A DNA stretch of 64,000 nt, taken from the NCBI RefSeq assembly GCF_042646065.1, contig NZ_JBHRTA010000038.1, positions 310,001 through 374,000 of the forward strand. The letters are read 5' to 3'. This DNA comes from Parapedobacter deserti. Its GTDB lineage: Bacteria; Bacteroidota; Bacteroidia; Sphingobacteriales; Sphingobacteriaceae. The notes beneath the pieces are model-generated. The model saw only the letters and a list, made by a program, of their open reading frames with translations, did not search any database and was not told where the DNA came from. Every line of letters begins with the position of its first letter. Position 1 is the first letter of the stretch. Below are positions 43,784-52,706 of this stretch, one piece after another. The position numbers and the translations under genes were made by a program.

Positions 43784-44590
43784 TTATTGGAGCAGGGTAA
43801 TGGCCTCTTTGGCGGCCCTGACGTCATGGACACGGAGAAGCTTTACGCCCTTAATCAGCAACACGGTGTTGAGCACGGTGGTGCCGTTGAGGGCATCTGT
43901 TGGACCGAGTCCCAATTTTTTATAAATCATCGATTTGCGGGATATCCCGCCGAGGATGGGCAATCCGTGCAAATGCAGCTCGTCAAGACGGCGGAGCAGT
44001 TCGTAATTCTGTTTCAGGGTTTTTGCGAATCCGAAGCCTGGGTCAAGGATAATATCTTTTACGCCGAGGGCGCGCAAAGCGGCTATCTGTTTCCCGAAGA
44101 ACAGGTTGATCTCCTGCACGACATCGGTATAATCCGTCAACTGCTGCATAGTATCGGGTGTGCCACGCATGTGCATGAGGATGTATGGCACCTGCAATTC
44201 GGCAATGGTTGCAAACATGCCGTAATCCAGCGTTCCGCCTGAAATATCGTTGATGAGGTGTGCCCCTGCAGCGATGCTAGCCCGGGCCACGTCGGCACGG
44301 AAGGTGTCTATGGATATGATGGCTTCAGGGAAATTAACTCGGCAGGCTTCGATGACGGGAATAAGGCGGTCCTGCTCTTCGGAGGGGCTGACCTGTGCAG
44401 CGCCCGGCCGCGAAGAATAGGCGCCTATATCCAACATGTCGGCGCCCTCCTCAAGTAGCTTTTCAGCCCGCAGCACAGCAGCGTCTACCGTGTTGTACCG
44501 GCCACCGTCGAAAAATGAGTCTGGAGTGATGTTTAAAATGCCCATCACTTTCGGGATGGATAGGTCGAGGAGTCTGCCGCCGGCGTTCAT
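43784..44590 (-). CDS. folP: Dihydropteroate synthase
   Basis: The 268-residue enzyme condenses 6-hydroxymethyl-dihydropterin diphosphate with p-aminobenzoate in folate synthesis. It carries the family motifs VMGILNITPDSFFDGG, ADMLDIGAYSSRPGA, ISIDTFRADVA, LINDISGG, DPGFGFAK and the phosphate-binding GGISRKSMI. The ATG at 44590 was chosen because an upstream TTG at 44596 overlaps the preceding stop. It forms a tight operon with the DUF4920 gene, 2 bp apart. Confidence 0.95.
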   Translation of the reverse strand: MNAGGRLLDLSIPKVMGILNITPDSFFDGGRYNTVDAAVLRAEKLLEEGADMLDIGAYSSRPGAAQVSPSEEQDRLIPVIEACRVNFPEAIISIDTFRADVARASIAAGAHLINDISGGTLDYGMFATIAELQVPYILMHMRGTPDTMQQLTDYTDVVQEINLFFGKQIAALRALGVKDIILDPGFGFAKTLKQNYELLRRLDELHLHGLPILGGISRKSMIYKKLGLGPTDALNGTTVLNTVLLIKGVKLLRVHDVRAAKEAITLLQ

Positions 44591-44592
44591 CT

Positions 44593-45072
44593 TCAATTCA
44601 CCACCACCACACCATCGGCCACGATGTTGATGTCTGTCTTTGGCTCGGTGATTTTAGCGATCTCTGCGGCATTCTTGCCTGCGTCTTCTGCAAAGTGCTG
44701 CAGCTGAGCGACAGAAACTTCTTCGATTTTGGCCTGTCCTTCGAGTACCACGGTCTTACCGACAATATCCTGCGGCATAAAAAAACCATAATCCTTGAAC
44801 CGTACAAGAATAGGGGCGCCGTCCCCTTCCCGCGACACGCGGATAAAGCAGCCTTTCTTCTTGCATACCTCTACGACCTTGCCGGTTACCTTGCCTGTAT
44901 AAACGGAATCATCCGCCAATCTTGCTTCCAATTCGTGTACAGTGATGGCGCCGTCTTTGCTGACAGTTTTGCCGTAGTGTGCACCTGACCGGGCGGGCGG
45001 GATGTTGTCCTGAGCTTGCAATGTGGATGCAGCGCATACAGACACGATGAATATAATGATCAGTCGTTTCAT
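44593..45072 (-). CDS. DUF4920 exported protein
   Basis: The 159-residue product has a signal peptide (about 1-20, ending LQAQ). It continues with the DUF4920 core: GKVTGKVVEVCKKKGCFIRV (conserved Cys-x4-Cys), ILVRFKDYGFFMPQDIVGKTVVLEG and a C-terminal helix. The fold is thought to be OB-like, and the two Cys residues may bind a metal. The function is not established. It is co-oriented with folP 2 bp downstream, which need not imply a folate role. Confidence 0.85.
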   Translation of the reverse strand: MKRLIIIFIVSVCAASTLQAQDNIPPARSGAHYGKTVSKDGAITVHELEARLADDSVYTGKVTGKVVEVCKKKGCFIRVSREGDGAPILVRFKDYGFFMPQDIVGKTVVLEGQAKIEEVSVAQLQHFAEDAGKNAAEIAKITEPKTDINIVADGVVVVN

Positions 45073-45121
45073 GAGGTTGTTTATTTCCCAGACAAAAATA
45101 ATGATAAATGTTGATAATAAA

Positions 45122-45700
45122 CTACTTCCGGATGAATGAAAACTTTCCTCCGGATTCGAGCTTCATCACAATGGATGCCTGTCTTTCAGTTAGGTCGTCT
45201 TGTCCGTATTGGACCACATAATCCACCCCACCGATGATTTCCGGAGCGATTTCACCGAAGTTGCGCGGAGCTGGCTGTCCGCTTACGTTGGCCGATGTGG
45301 ATACGATAGGCTTTCGGAAGCGTTGCAACAGACGGGTACAGAAGGTGTGGTTTACGATACGTATGCCGACACTTCCATCTTCAGCCAGCAGGTTTGGGGC
45401 CAAATTTTTGGCGTCGGAATAGACAATGGTAAGTGGGCGTTCGGTATATTCAATAAGCTGGTAGGCTACCTCCGGCACGTCGCTTACGTAGCTTTGCAGT
45501 TTATTATCGGTGTCGAGCAGTACAATGAGGCTCTTACCTTGTGCACGGCCTTTCAAACGGAATACCGCATCCACCGCTTCCGCGTTTGTCGCATCGCAGC
45601 CAATGCCCCATATGGTGTCAGTGGGGTATAAGATAAGGCCTCCGGCACGGAGGGTGTCGAGGGCCTTTTCGATATCCGATGACTGAGGGTTGTGGTGCAT
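45122..45700 (-). CDS. L-threonylcarbamoyladenylate synthase (Sua5/YrdC/TsaC)
   Basis: The 192-residue protein makes threonylcarbamoyl-AMP for t6A at position 37 of ANN-decoding tRNAs. Family motifs visible are GGLILYPTDTIWGIGCDA, RLKGRAQGKSLIVL, ERPLTIVYSD, GSVGIRIV and KPIVSTSANVSG. It is a stand-alone YrdC domain without the extra Sua5 C-terminal domain, so the short TsaC type fits better. The dapD gene ends 10 bp upstream and is transcribed in the same direction. Confidence 0.93.
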   Translation of the reverse strand: MHHNPQSSDIEKALDTLRAGGLILYPTDTIWGIGCDATNAEAVDAVFRLKGRAQGKSLIVLLDTDNKLQSYVSDVPEVAYQLIEYTERPLTIVYSDAKNLAPNLLAEDGSVGIRIVNHTFCTRLLQRFRKPIVSTSANVSGQPAPRNFGEIAPEIIGGVDYVVQYGQDDLTERQASIVMKLESGGKFSFIRK

Positions 45701-45710
45701 TCCTGCCTGG

Positions 45711-46529
45711 TTAAACCGCTACGTTGTGTTCCCGCAGGGCTTCGTTGAGCGACGTTTTCTTGTCGGTCGATTCTTTGCGCTTGCCGATAATCAGCGCGCA
45801 GGGCACTTGGTATTCTCCTGCTGGAAATTTCTTAGTATACGAGCCCGGTATTACTACCGACCGGGAGGGTACTACGCCTTTGTATTCAACAGGTTCGGGG
45901 CCGCTCACATCGATGATCTTGGTCGAGCCCGTAAGCACCACATTGGCGCCGAGCACAGCATCTGCTTCTACATGCACGCCTTCCACGACAATAGCACGCG
46001 ATCCCACAAACACATTGTCTTCGATGACTACAGGAGCCGCCTGGACGGGTTCTAATACTCCACCGATGCCTACGCCTCCGCTGAGGTGCACATGTTTGCC
46101 GATCTGTGCGCATGATCCCACGGTGGCCCAGGTGTCGACCATGGTACCCTCATCTACATACGCGCCGATATTGACATATGAAGGCATCATGATGACTCCT
46201 TTAGCCAGATAGGCCCCATAGCGCGCGATTCCGTGTGGTACAACGCGTACCCCCAGTTCCTTATAATTGGTTTTTAGTTTCATTTTGTCGTGGAAGACAA
46301 ACGGGCCGGTTTCGACAACTTCCATCTGTCGGATAGGGAAATACAAGATAACAGCCTTCTTAATCCAATCGTTTACATGCCAACGCGAGGCTATAGGTTC
46401 GGCCACTCGCAACCTTCCCTGATCTAGCTGTTGGATAACGGTCTCAATGGCTTCCTGATATTCCTTGTATTCTAAAAATTGCCGGTTTTCCCAGGCATCT
46501 TCGATGAGTTTCTGCAATTTCTTAATCAT
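45711..46529 (-). CDS. dapD: 2,3,4,5-tetrahydropyridine-2,6-dicarboxylate N-succinyltransferase
   Basis: The 272-residue enzyme carries out the succinylation step of the lysine/meso-diaminopimelate pathway. The C-terminal two thirds is a left-handed beta-helix of hexapeptide repeats (MMPSYVNIGAYVDEGTMVDT, GSCAQIGKHVHLSGG, VGSRAIVVEGVHVEADAV), and the N-terminus (IKKLQKLIEDAW) matches the family. The start at 46529 gives the usual family length; an upstream in-frame ATG at 46610 overlaps the divergent promoter and is rejected. Confidence 0.95.
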   Translation of the reverse strand: MIKKLQKLIEDAWENRQFLEYKEYQEAIETVIQQLDQGRLRVAEPIASRWHVNDWIKKAVILYFPIRQMEVVETGPFVFHDKMKLKTNYKELGVRVVPHGIARYGAYLAKGVIMMPSYVNIGAYVDEGTMVDTWATVGSCAQIGKHVHLSGGVGIGGVLEPVQAAPVVIEDNVFVGSRAIVVEGVHVEADAVLGANVVLTGSTKIIDVSGPEPVEYKGVVPSRSVVIPGSYTKKFPAGEYQVPCALIIGKRKESTDKKTSLNEALREHNVAV

Positions 46530-46609
46530 GTTGACTGGCGTAATAAAGTTATAGCCGCAAAGAAAATAAATTCTGCCGACATCCGCCGGGTTAACGGGCG
46601 TAAAAATCA

Positions 46610-46617
46610 TAACTTTG
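46610..46617 (+). promoter_or_regulatory. -7 element TAACTTTG directly before the S4-domain gene
   Basis: TAACTTTG is a perfect TAnnTTTG match that ends 4 bp before the ATG at 46622, implying a leaderless or nearly leaderless mRNA. A TTAAC at 46591 is 19 bp upstream and has no partner 11 bp before it, so this is an ordinary promoter and not one of the Pho-box-like set. Confidence 0.6.
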
Positions 46618-46621
46618 CAGC

Positions 46622-47023
46622 ATGGCTGCCGATAACGAAAAATTACGCGTAGACAAATACCTTTGGGCCATCCGGGTTTTTAAAACCCGGAGTCTGGCAA
46701 CCGAGGCCTGCAAGGCGGGTCGGGTGAAATTGAATGGGCAGAGCCTTAAACCTTCTGCCATGGTGAAGATGGGAGACACCTATCATATCCAGAAAGGGGC
46801 CGAAAAGAAGGTCGTAAAAGTGACTGGCCTACTCGATAAACGGGTAGATGCTAAAACGGCAATTAGCTTCTATGAAGATCTGACTCCGCCTGAGGAGACT
46901 TATGGGCACAAGACGATACATCACGCTTCGGTACTCAAGCGAGACAGGGGGACCGGAAGGCCTACCAAAAAGGAGCGCCGGGAAATCGACGGCTTGCAAA
47001 ATGACTGGTGGGAGAAGGACTAA
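46622..47023 (+). CDS. S4-domain RNA-binding protein (Hsp15/HslR-like)
   Basis: The 133-residue basic protein has an N-terminal S4 RNA-binding domain (about 8-70; LRVDKYLWAIRVFKTRSLATEAC and GRVKLNGQSLKPS) and a Lys/Arg-rich C-terminal tail (RDRGTGRPTKKERREID). Escherichia coli Hsp15 binds stalled 50S subunits carrying nascent chains, and this Bacteroidota version probably has a similar ribosome-related role. It is transcribed divergently from dapD, and its stop overlaps the stop of the convergent neighbour by 4 bp. Confidence 0.9.
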   Translation: MAADNEKLRVDKYLWAIRVFKTRSLATEACKAGRVKLNGQSLKPSAMVKMGDTYHIQKGAEKKVVKVTGLLDKRVDAKTAISFYEDLTPPEETYGHKTIHHASVLKRDRGTGRPTKKERREIDGLQNDWWEKD

Positions 47024-47769
47024 GGTTTAATGAACTTTTGTTCTTCGATGTTGACCAATGCGGCTGCGATTGGATAAGTAATGCTCGTGCTTGCGTCACT
47101 TCCCGTGAAACGAGTAGGCAAAACCAAGCCACCGCCGATGTCTTTGAACCCGCTTATCGTAAAATGGTTTGTGTTATTGCTTGCCCGCCATCGCTTTGCT
47201 TGGCCCGTTTGCAAGTCAACGTATAACTGGCCCTCCACAGGCGTTTCGAAACTTGTTTTTGGGTTCTTGATATTAATTACGACTAAGCGCTGTGTGCCCA
47301 CCAATTTTTCCCCGGTGACGGTGTAAGAGGCCTGGCCGCCGCACAATGCTGTGGGGAGAAATAACAAATAAGCATCTTTTTCAAACTCATCGGATACCTC
47401 GGCGATAACGTCTGCCGTGGTCCGTGGGTTGTCAAGCTTAACCCCGTTGATGTACACGGTCCCTTCTGCCGTTTTGGTGTTGAATAACACGATAGCGGCT
47501 TCATCATCCGTTGTAATCCCTTCGAAACGGCAACTCCCTGTTTTTTTGTCCCACAGATATTTACGTTCCCCCTGGGCAAAGGATTCATCTTCCCGCCCCA
47601 CACAACTGAACATGAAGTAGCGTGCGTCCTCCCAATTTTTCTTTCCACCGATGGCGTCCCAAAGTTTTGTTTCGATGTCTGAATCAGAAACTTGGCCCTG
47701 AACGATGGCTGCGAAGGCGAGTAATGCAGTGAATAGGTTTAGTATAAATTTGACGAAATTGTGCATCAT
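47020..47769 (-). CDS. Exported protein of unknown function
   Basis: The 249-residue product has a signal peptide (MMHNFVKFILNLFTALLAFAAIVQG) and a soluble beta-rich region containing LWDAIGGKKNWEDARYFMFS, SFETPVEGQLYVDLQTGQAKRW and ISGFKDIGGGLVLPTRFTG. The general pattern resembles the LolA/DUF6503-like periplasmic proteins found in this phylum, but I do not recognise it firmly. An alternative start at 47790 is possible. The last 4 bp overlap the convergent S4-domain gene. Confidence 0.75.
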   Translation of the reverse strand: MMHNFVKFILNLFTALLAFAAIVQGQVSDSDIETKLWDAIGGKKNWEDARYFMFSCVGREDESFAQGERKYLWDKKTGSCRFEGITTDDEAAIVLFNTKTAEGTVYINGVKLDNPRTTADVIAEVSDEFEKDAYLLFLPTALCGGQASYTVTGEKLVGTQRLVVINIKNPKTSFETPVEGQLYVDLQTGQAKRWRASNNTNHFTISGFKDIGGGLVLPTRFTGSDASTSITYPIAAALVNIEEQKFIKP

Positions 47770-47872
47770 CTCTGTAATTCTACTTTTCAAATAGCTTTAG
47801 TAGCCACTATATTGAAAGCGCTAATATATGAATGATCGCAATACGGTGTCTATTATTGAATGATAGTAACAA

Positions 47873-47995
47873 TTATCGCATTCGTTTGGTTTTTGGATAG
47901 GTGTTGTAGGCTGGGCAGGATTTTCGTGAGCAGGACTGCAACGACAATGAAACAAGCAAAACAAGTGTGATACTGATGGCGAACGTCCTTCTCAT
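47873..47995 (-). CDS. Very small lipoprotein (40 residues)
   Basis: Reading the minus strand from ATG at 47995 gives a 40-residue product with a lipoprotein signal peptide (MRRTFAISITLVLLVSLSLQSC) and a short mature peptide containing CSRKSCPAYNTYPKTKRMR. A basic N-terminus, hydrophobic core, lipobox LQSC and a second Cys in a CPAY motif make chance unlikely. The gene lies between ribH and the exported protein gene. Short CPAY-type lipoproteins occur in related bacteria, but the function is unknown. Confidence 0.65.
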   Translation of the reverse strand: MRRTFAISITLVLLVSLSLQSCSRKSCPAYNTYPKTKRMR

Positions 47996-48069
47996 GTTGA
48001 ACCCCTTATGGAAATGGGTACCGCAAAACTAGTATTGAAATCCGGTTATTCCAAATTAATAATGCAACC

Positions 48070-48561
48070 TTATCCGATTTCGGCGTTGAGTGCGGCCATC
48101 TGTATGGCAGTCACCGCTGCTTCCTCTCCTTTGTTGCCGTGTTTACCGCCGGCCCTATCCAAAGCCTGTTGTAGATCGTCTGTTGTCAACACACCGAAAA
48201 TAACGGGCTTATTGTGTTTTAGCGCTACGTTGGCAATGCCATGAGCCACGGCGCTACATATATAATCAAAGTGTTTGGTTTCTCCCTGGATAACGCAACC
48301 CAGGCATATTACGGCATCCAATGACTTGTCACGAAGCACAATGTCCGCACCGCTTGTCAATTCATAACTGCCAGGCACCTGTACAATACGGATGTTTTCC
48401 TCAAAGCCACCGTATCTTTTCAGTGTGTCAAACGCCCCTTCCAGCAAGCGACCTGTAACCTCTGCGTTCCATTGCGACACGATGATACCAAACCGGTATG
48501 GAGCGGCTGAAGCAACCTCCATGTGGGCGAAATCCGATAGATTTTTGTTATGGCTTGCCAT
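48070..48561 (-). CDS. ribH: 6,7-dimethyl-8-ribityllumazine synthase
   Basis: The 163-residue enzyme carries out the penultimate step of riboflavin synthesis. Family motifs are FGIIVSQWNAEVTGRLLEGA, VPGSYELTSGADIVL, VICLGCVIQGETKHFDYIC and KPVIFGVLTTDDLQQALDRAGGKHGNKG, which contains the catalytic His region. It probably assembles as a pentamer or icosahedral 60-mer as in other bacteria. The TPR membrane protein gene lies 16 bp upstream in the same direction. No FMN riboswitch is visible before it. Confidence 0.96.
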   Translation of the reverse strand: MASHNKNLSDFAHMEVASAAPYRFGIIVSQWNAEVTGRLLEGAFDTLKRYGGFEENIRIVQVPGSYELTSGADIVLRDKSLDAVICLGCVIQGETKHFDYICSAVAHGIANVALKHNKPVIFGVLTTDDLQQALDRAGGKHGNKGEEAAVTAIQMAALNAEIG

Positions 48562-48577
48562 GAATAAACGGGACTGC

Positions 48578-49261
48578 CTATAGCTGCGCTTCTGCCCTTG
48601 CGATGTAGCTTTCTATAGCGGACGCTTCCTGGCTTTCAGGAAAGTCTGCTTGGATTCGCTTATAGGCATCAAGTGCTTGTTTAAAATCGTTTTGTGCCTC
48701 ACATACCAACCCTAGTTTTTTAAGCAGCAATGGTGAGGTAAATGTATTTGAGTTTTTTTCGGCCGCTTTCTTGTAGTAAGAAGCGGCCTTCTTATAATCC
48801 TTGAGCTCAGAATACGCATCGCCAAGCAAGCCGATGACAAGGGGATCCAAGACGGTGCTGCCAGTATTGCTGTACTTTTCCAGGGCCTCGATCGCCTCTT
48901 GATATTTGCCCTGGCGGAGGTATAAGCCGCCGAGGTATGCATTCGCAATATTCGCTGACTTCGTGTTTTCATATTCCTCGGCAATTTCCCGGAATCCGGG
49001 ATAAGACCCATCGCCATCAATAGCCCGTTGATGCAATGAATCTACCGTTGCGTAGGTTTCCGCTTTGAACAGTTGGTCAGCGGCAGTCGCCGCCCGGGGA
49101 GCCAGGTAGAATCGCTGGTAACCGATATAAAGCAATATCAACACAACTATTCCGCCTATAATGAACACCAAGCTCTTTTGGTTCTCCATAATGAAGTTGC
49201 TGTTTCCGGGCTTTTTCTCGGGAGCCGGCGCCGCCGTTTTATGTTTTTGATTACTTGACAT
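48578..49261 (-). CDS. TPR-repeat membrane-anchored protein (YfgM-like)
   Basis: The 227-residue product has a short polar N-terminus, one membrane segment (LVFIIGGIVVLILLYIGY, about 32-49) and at least four TPR units (ANAYLGGLYLRQGKYQEAIE, VIGLLGDAYSELKDYKKAASYY, KLGLVCEAQNDFKQALDAY). The arrangement fits the Anc/YfgM-type proteins that associate with the Sec translocon and periplasmic chaperones, with the TPR domain in the periplasm. The start at 49261 was chosen over 49294 because it lies just ahead of the family N-terminus. Confidence 0.85.
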   Translation of the reverse strand: MSSNQKHKTAAPAPEKKPGNSNFIMENQKSLVFIIGGIVVLILLYIGYQRFYLAPRAATAADQLFKAETYATVDSLHQRAIDGDGSYPGFREIAEEYENTKSANIANAYLGGLYLRQGKYQEAIEALEKYSNTGSTVLDPLVIGLLGDAYSELKDYKKAASYYKKAAEKNSNTFTSPLLLKKLGLVCEAQNDFKQALDAYKRIQADFPESQEASAIESYIARAEAQL

Positions 49262-49333
49262 TTCTGTTTGTAAATTCGGATTGCAAAAATACACTTTTGC
49301 TTATTATATCCAAGGCTTTTTTGTAACGTGTCT

Positions 49334-51265
49334 TCAAACGTCAAGTCCTGTTTTTCGTTTTTCGTCCAGGTCTTCGTAGACTGAATTGTTACTTTTAAAC
49401 TCGGGTACCAACTTTTTCATTTTAAGAACGATTTCCCTCTCGTTCTGATTTTTGGTCAGGTTGATCAGCTGACTTACCTCGTATTCGATGTGCTCGAAAT
49501 CATAATTCCTTACTTTAGCAATCATGATCTTTTGATGGTGGGTGGGAAGCGTATTTTCAAGATCGTTGAGCAGTTCTTCATATAATTTCTCCCCCGGTCG
49601 CAGTCCGGTGTATTCAATATTGATGTCCTTGTTGGGGACCAAGCCCGATAGCTTAATCATCTTGTTGGCCAGTTCGACGATTTTTACCGACTTGCCCATA
49701 TCGAATACATATATTTCGCCTCCATTGCCCATAGACCCGGCCTCCAGCACTAACTGGCAGGCCTCGGGAATGGTCATGAAATATCGTGTGATCTCAGGGT
49801 GTGTGACGGTGACAGGCCCTCCCTTTTCAATTTGGCTTTTAAACCGGGGTATCACAGAGCCGTTGGAACCGAGCACGTTGCCGAATCTTGTAGTAATAAA
49901 TCGGGGGTATGTGGCGCCGCTATTGCTATTTAATAAGGAATGCTGCTGAAACAAATGATTGAAGTAAGTCTGTACGTAGATTTCAGCGATTCGCTTAGAC
50001 GCGCCCATGACATTGGTTGGATTGACAGCCTTGTCGGTAGAGATCATGACAAACTTTTCCACACCGTATCTAACAGCTAGGCGCGACACTAAGCGCGTGC
50101 CCAATATATTTGTGCGTACGGCTTCAACGGGGTGGTTCTCCATCATCGGAACATGCTTGTACGCCGCAGCGTGGTACACATAATGTGGTTTGAACGTACG
50201 GAATAAGGCGTCCATTCGGTCCTCGTCTCGAATGTCCCCGATGAATGCATGATAAAGCTGATTTCTTTGAGAATCCTCCAGCTCCAGTTGCAACTCATGC
50301 AACGGTGTCTCCGCCTGATCGGTTAGGATGATCATTTGCGGCAAATATTTTCCCAATTGCCTCGCGATTTCACTGCCAATGGAGCCCGCGGCACCGGTGA
50401 CTAATACCCGTTTTCCACGCAATTGCTGACTAATGGTTTGATTATCTATTTTTATAGGCTCCCTTTCCAGCAGATCCTCAATTCGCATCTTTTGGATTTG
50501 GTTGGGCGTTACTTCCCCATTGATCAACCGATGTATGGGAGGCATGGTAAGCACTTTGATGTTTCGCTCCAAGCACAAATCTACAATGGCTGCCTTTTTT
50601 TCCACCGGGACATTATGAGAAGAGATAATAAGTTCGTCTACCTTGCCTTGTATGATAAGCTGTTCAAAATAATCGGTATGGTAAATGCGTACGCCATCGA
50701 TTACCTTACCCACTTTCTGTACGTTGTCATCAATGAATCCGACAACCACGTTGTCGGCGGCATGATCATGGTCTAAGGTTCTTTTTGCAGCGATCCCGAC
50801 GTCGCCAGCACCATAGATAATCGTTTGGCGACGGTTTACTTTCATGTTCTTGATGTACAGAAAGAAAAGTTTTACCGTAGAGCGGTATGTGATCAATAAC
50901 AGAAAGTTCATTAAACCGTATGCAACCAACAGACTATTGGAAATTAACGGTGAGCGGTTAATAGCGATCAAAATGGTGTTCAGCAGAAAGAGGATGAGTA
51001 CACATAGTGCTACTGAAGACAATATCCGCACGGAATCCAGGGCACTGGTATACCGTACGATACCCGCATACATTTTTAGCCGGTAGAAGACGGCAGAACT
51101 TACCACCGACACGACGAGAAGTTTCCGGCTGAAATCTACAGAATTTATGGTGTCGAAGGCAAAACTATTAAGCAGCAGGTTGGCAAAAAATAAAGCGGTC
51201 GCACTGCAGCATAAATCTAGCGTGAAAATAATCCAACGGGGAACGATGTTAAGTCTGTCAAACAT
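49334..51265 (-). CDS. WbpM/CapD-like nucleoside-diphosphate-sugar 4,6-dehydratase, membrane-bound
   Basis: The 643-residue protein has four N-terminal membrane helices (about 12-135), a CoA-binding-like middle domain (IYGAGDVGIAAKRTLDH) and a C-terminal short-chain dehydrogenase domain with GAAGSIGSEIARQLG (NAD binding) and an active site ISTDKAVNPTNVMGASKR, in which Met replaces the usual Tyr (the SMK triad known from WbpM). Such enzymes convert UDP-GlcNAc to UDP-4-keto-6-deoxy sugars for capsule, O-antigen or glycan synthesis. No other surface polysaccharide genes lie nearby, so it may serve a general protein or lipid glycan. Confidence 0.92.
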   Translation of the reverse strand: MFDRLNIVPRWIIFTLDLCCSATALFFANLLLNSFAFDTINSVDFSRKLLVVSVVSSAVFYRLKMYAGIVRYTSALDSVRILSSVALCVLILFLLNTILIAINRSPLISNSLLVAYGLMNFLLLITYRSTVKLFFLYIKNMKVNRRQTIIYGAGDVGIAAKRTLDHDHAADNVVVGFIDDNVQKVGKVIDGVRIYHTDYFEQLIIQGKVDELIISSHNVPVEKKAAIVDLCLERNIKVLTMPPIHRLINGEVTPNQIQKMRIEDLLEREPIKIDNQTISQQLRGKRVLVTGAAGSIGSEIARQLGKYLPQMIILTDQAETPLHELQLELEDSQRNQLYHAFIGDIRDEDRMDALFRTFKPHYVYHAAAYKHVPMMENHPVEAVRTNILGTRLVSRLAVRYGVEKFVMISTDKAVNPTNVMGASKRIAEIYVQTYFNHLFQQHSLLNSNSGATYPRFITTRFGNVLGSNGSVIPRFKSQIEKGGPVTVTHPEITRYFMTIPEACQLVLEAGSMGNGGEIYVFDMGKSVKIVELANKMIKLSGLVPNKDINIEYTGLRPGEKLYEELLNDLENTLPTHHQKIMIAKVRNYDFEHIEYEVSQLINLTKNQNEREIVLKMKKLVPEFKSNNSVYEDLDEKRKTGLDV

Positions 51266-51487
51266 CCGGTGCGATTAAAGGCAGCAAAATGGACACGTTA
51301 TGGGGATAAATACGCCTCAAATATACAGAATTTTAAATTACAACCAAGCGTTCGGCAATTTAGCTTGTACTTGTCGTTCGAATAGGGACGCCGGAACTAA
51401 CCACTTCTTGTGATCAGCCTAGATTTTGAAAAAAATTAACTATTTTCGCATCTTGAACCCAAGTTTTATGGATAAAGTAAGCGCATC

Positions 51488-52699
51488 ATGAGCGAGTTAT
51501 CAAAATTGGCGCGGCAGGCATTGTTGCAACCACAGGAGGCAATGCTTGAAACTGGAAAGAAGAAAAACAGCCTATACATCGGGATTCCCAAAGAAATCAG
51601 CTTTCAGGAGAACCGAGTGCCATTGACCCCGCTCTCCGTTGCGTTACTTGTTGAAAACGGCCATGATGTCGTGCTGGAAAGCGGGGCAGGTGCAGCAGCG
51701 AATTTTCTTGATCATCACTACAGTGAGCAGGGAGCGACTATCGTGCATGATAAGGAAGAGGTATACAAGGCTAATATTGTCATCAAAATCGCTCCTCCGA
51801 CATTGGAGGAAATCAATATGATGCACAGTGGCCAGGTGCTGTTGTCGTCCCAACAACCTTCATTGATGAGCCTCGATCATCTTCAGGCCCTGATGAAAAA
51901 GAAGGTGACCGCACTGTCGTATGAGTACCTTCGCGATGAGGGCAATACCCTTACAGTGGTACGCGCTATGAGCGAGATTGTCGGCGCAACGTCCGTACTT
52001 ATTGCCGCCGAATACCTGAGTAATGTATTTGACGGCAAAGGGTTGATGCTGGGCGGGGTCACCGGAGTTCCCCCCACGGAGATGGTCATCCTCGGTGCTG
52101 GGACGGTGGGTGAATTCGCTGCGAGGACAGCCATCGCACTGGGCGCCCAGGTCAAGGTGTTCGACAGCTCAGTTTATCGGCTCCGCCGTTTGCAGAACAA
52201 TGTAGGAAGTAGGGTATTCACATCGGTGATCCAACCCATCGTATTGCGCAAGGCGGTGATTGGATGCGACGTTGTGATCGGGGCTATCCGGGCGAGCAAT
52301 GGACGCAGTCCATGTATCATTAATGAAGAGACCGTGTCAAGGATGAAGCCTAATTCTGTGCTGATCGATGTCAGTATTGATCAGGGCGGATGCTTCGAGA
52401 CGTCGGAAATTACCAACCACGAACAGCCCGTATTCCGGAAATATGATGTAATCCATTACTGCGTCCCCAATATCGCGTCCAGGGTAGCGCGAACCGCCAC
52501 GTACGCGCTGACTAACATTTTCACGCCCATCCTGTTAGATATCGGTGAAAGTGGAAGTATTATGAATCTAATCTGGACGAGGCCCGGTATCCGAAATGCC
52601 ATCTACCTCTATCAAGGGCATCTCACGAACAAGGATATTGCCAATAAATTCAACCTCACCCCTAAGGATCTGGATTTGCTCGTCGTTTCTAACCATTAA
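51488..52699 (+). CDS. Alanine dehydrogenase (AlaDH/PntA-type)
   Basis: The 403-residue protein has an N-terminal extension (about 1-28) then the AlaDH/PNT N-terminal domain (YIGIPKEISFQENRVPLTP; VLESGAGAAANFLD) and the C-terminal NAD-binding domain (VILGAGTVGEFAARTA, then VLIDVSIDQGGCFETS). It interconverts L-alanine and pyruvate with NAD. The absence of a PntB partner or membrane helices favours alanine dehydrogenase over transhydrogenase. It is transcribed divergently from the WbpM-like gene; I could not assign a promoter with confidence in 51266-51487. Confidence 0.88.
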   Translation: MSELSKLARQALLQPQEAMLETGKKKNSLYIGIPKEISFQENRVPLTPLSVALLVENGHDVVLESGAGAAANFLDHHYSEQGATIVHDKEEVYKANIVIKIAPPTLEEINMMHSGQVLLSSQQPSLMSLDHLQALMKKKVTALSYEYLRDEGNTLTVVRAMSEIVGATSVLIAAEYLSNVFDGKGLMLGGVTGVPPTEMVILGAGTVGEFAARTAIALGAQVKVFDSSVYRLRRLQNNVGSRVFTSVIQPIVLRKAVIGCDVVIGAIRASNGRSPCIINEETVSRMKPNSVLIDVSIDQGGCFETSEITNHEQPVFRKYDVIHYCVPNIASRVARTATYALTNIFTPILLDIGESGSIMNLIWTRPGIRNAIYLYQGHLTNKDIANKFNLTPKDLDLLVVSNH

Positions 52700-52706
52700 C
52701 CGCTGC

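Noticed and set aside
46591..46617. TTAAC before the S4-domain gene promoter as a Pho-box half-site
   Set aside because: It is 19 rather than 15 bp from the -7 box and there is no second TTAA 11 bp away.
48562..48577. FMN riboswitch before ribH
   Set aside because: Only 16 bp separate ribH from the preceding gene and no riboswitch-like structure is possible there.
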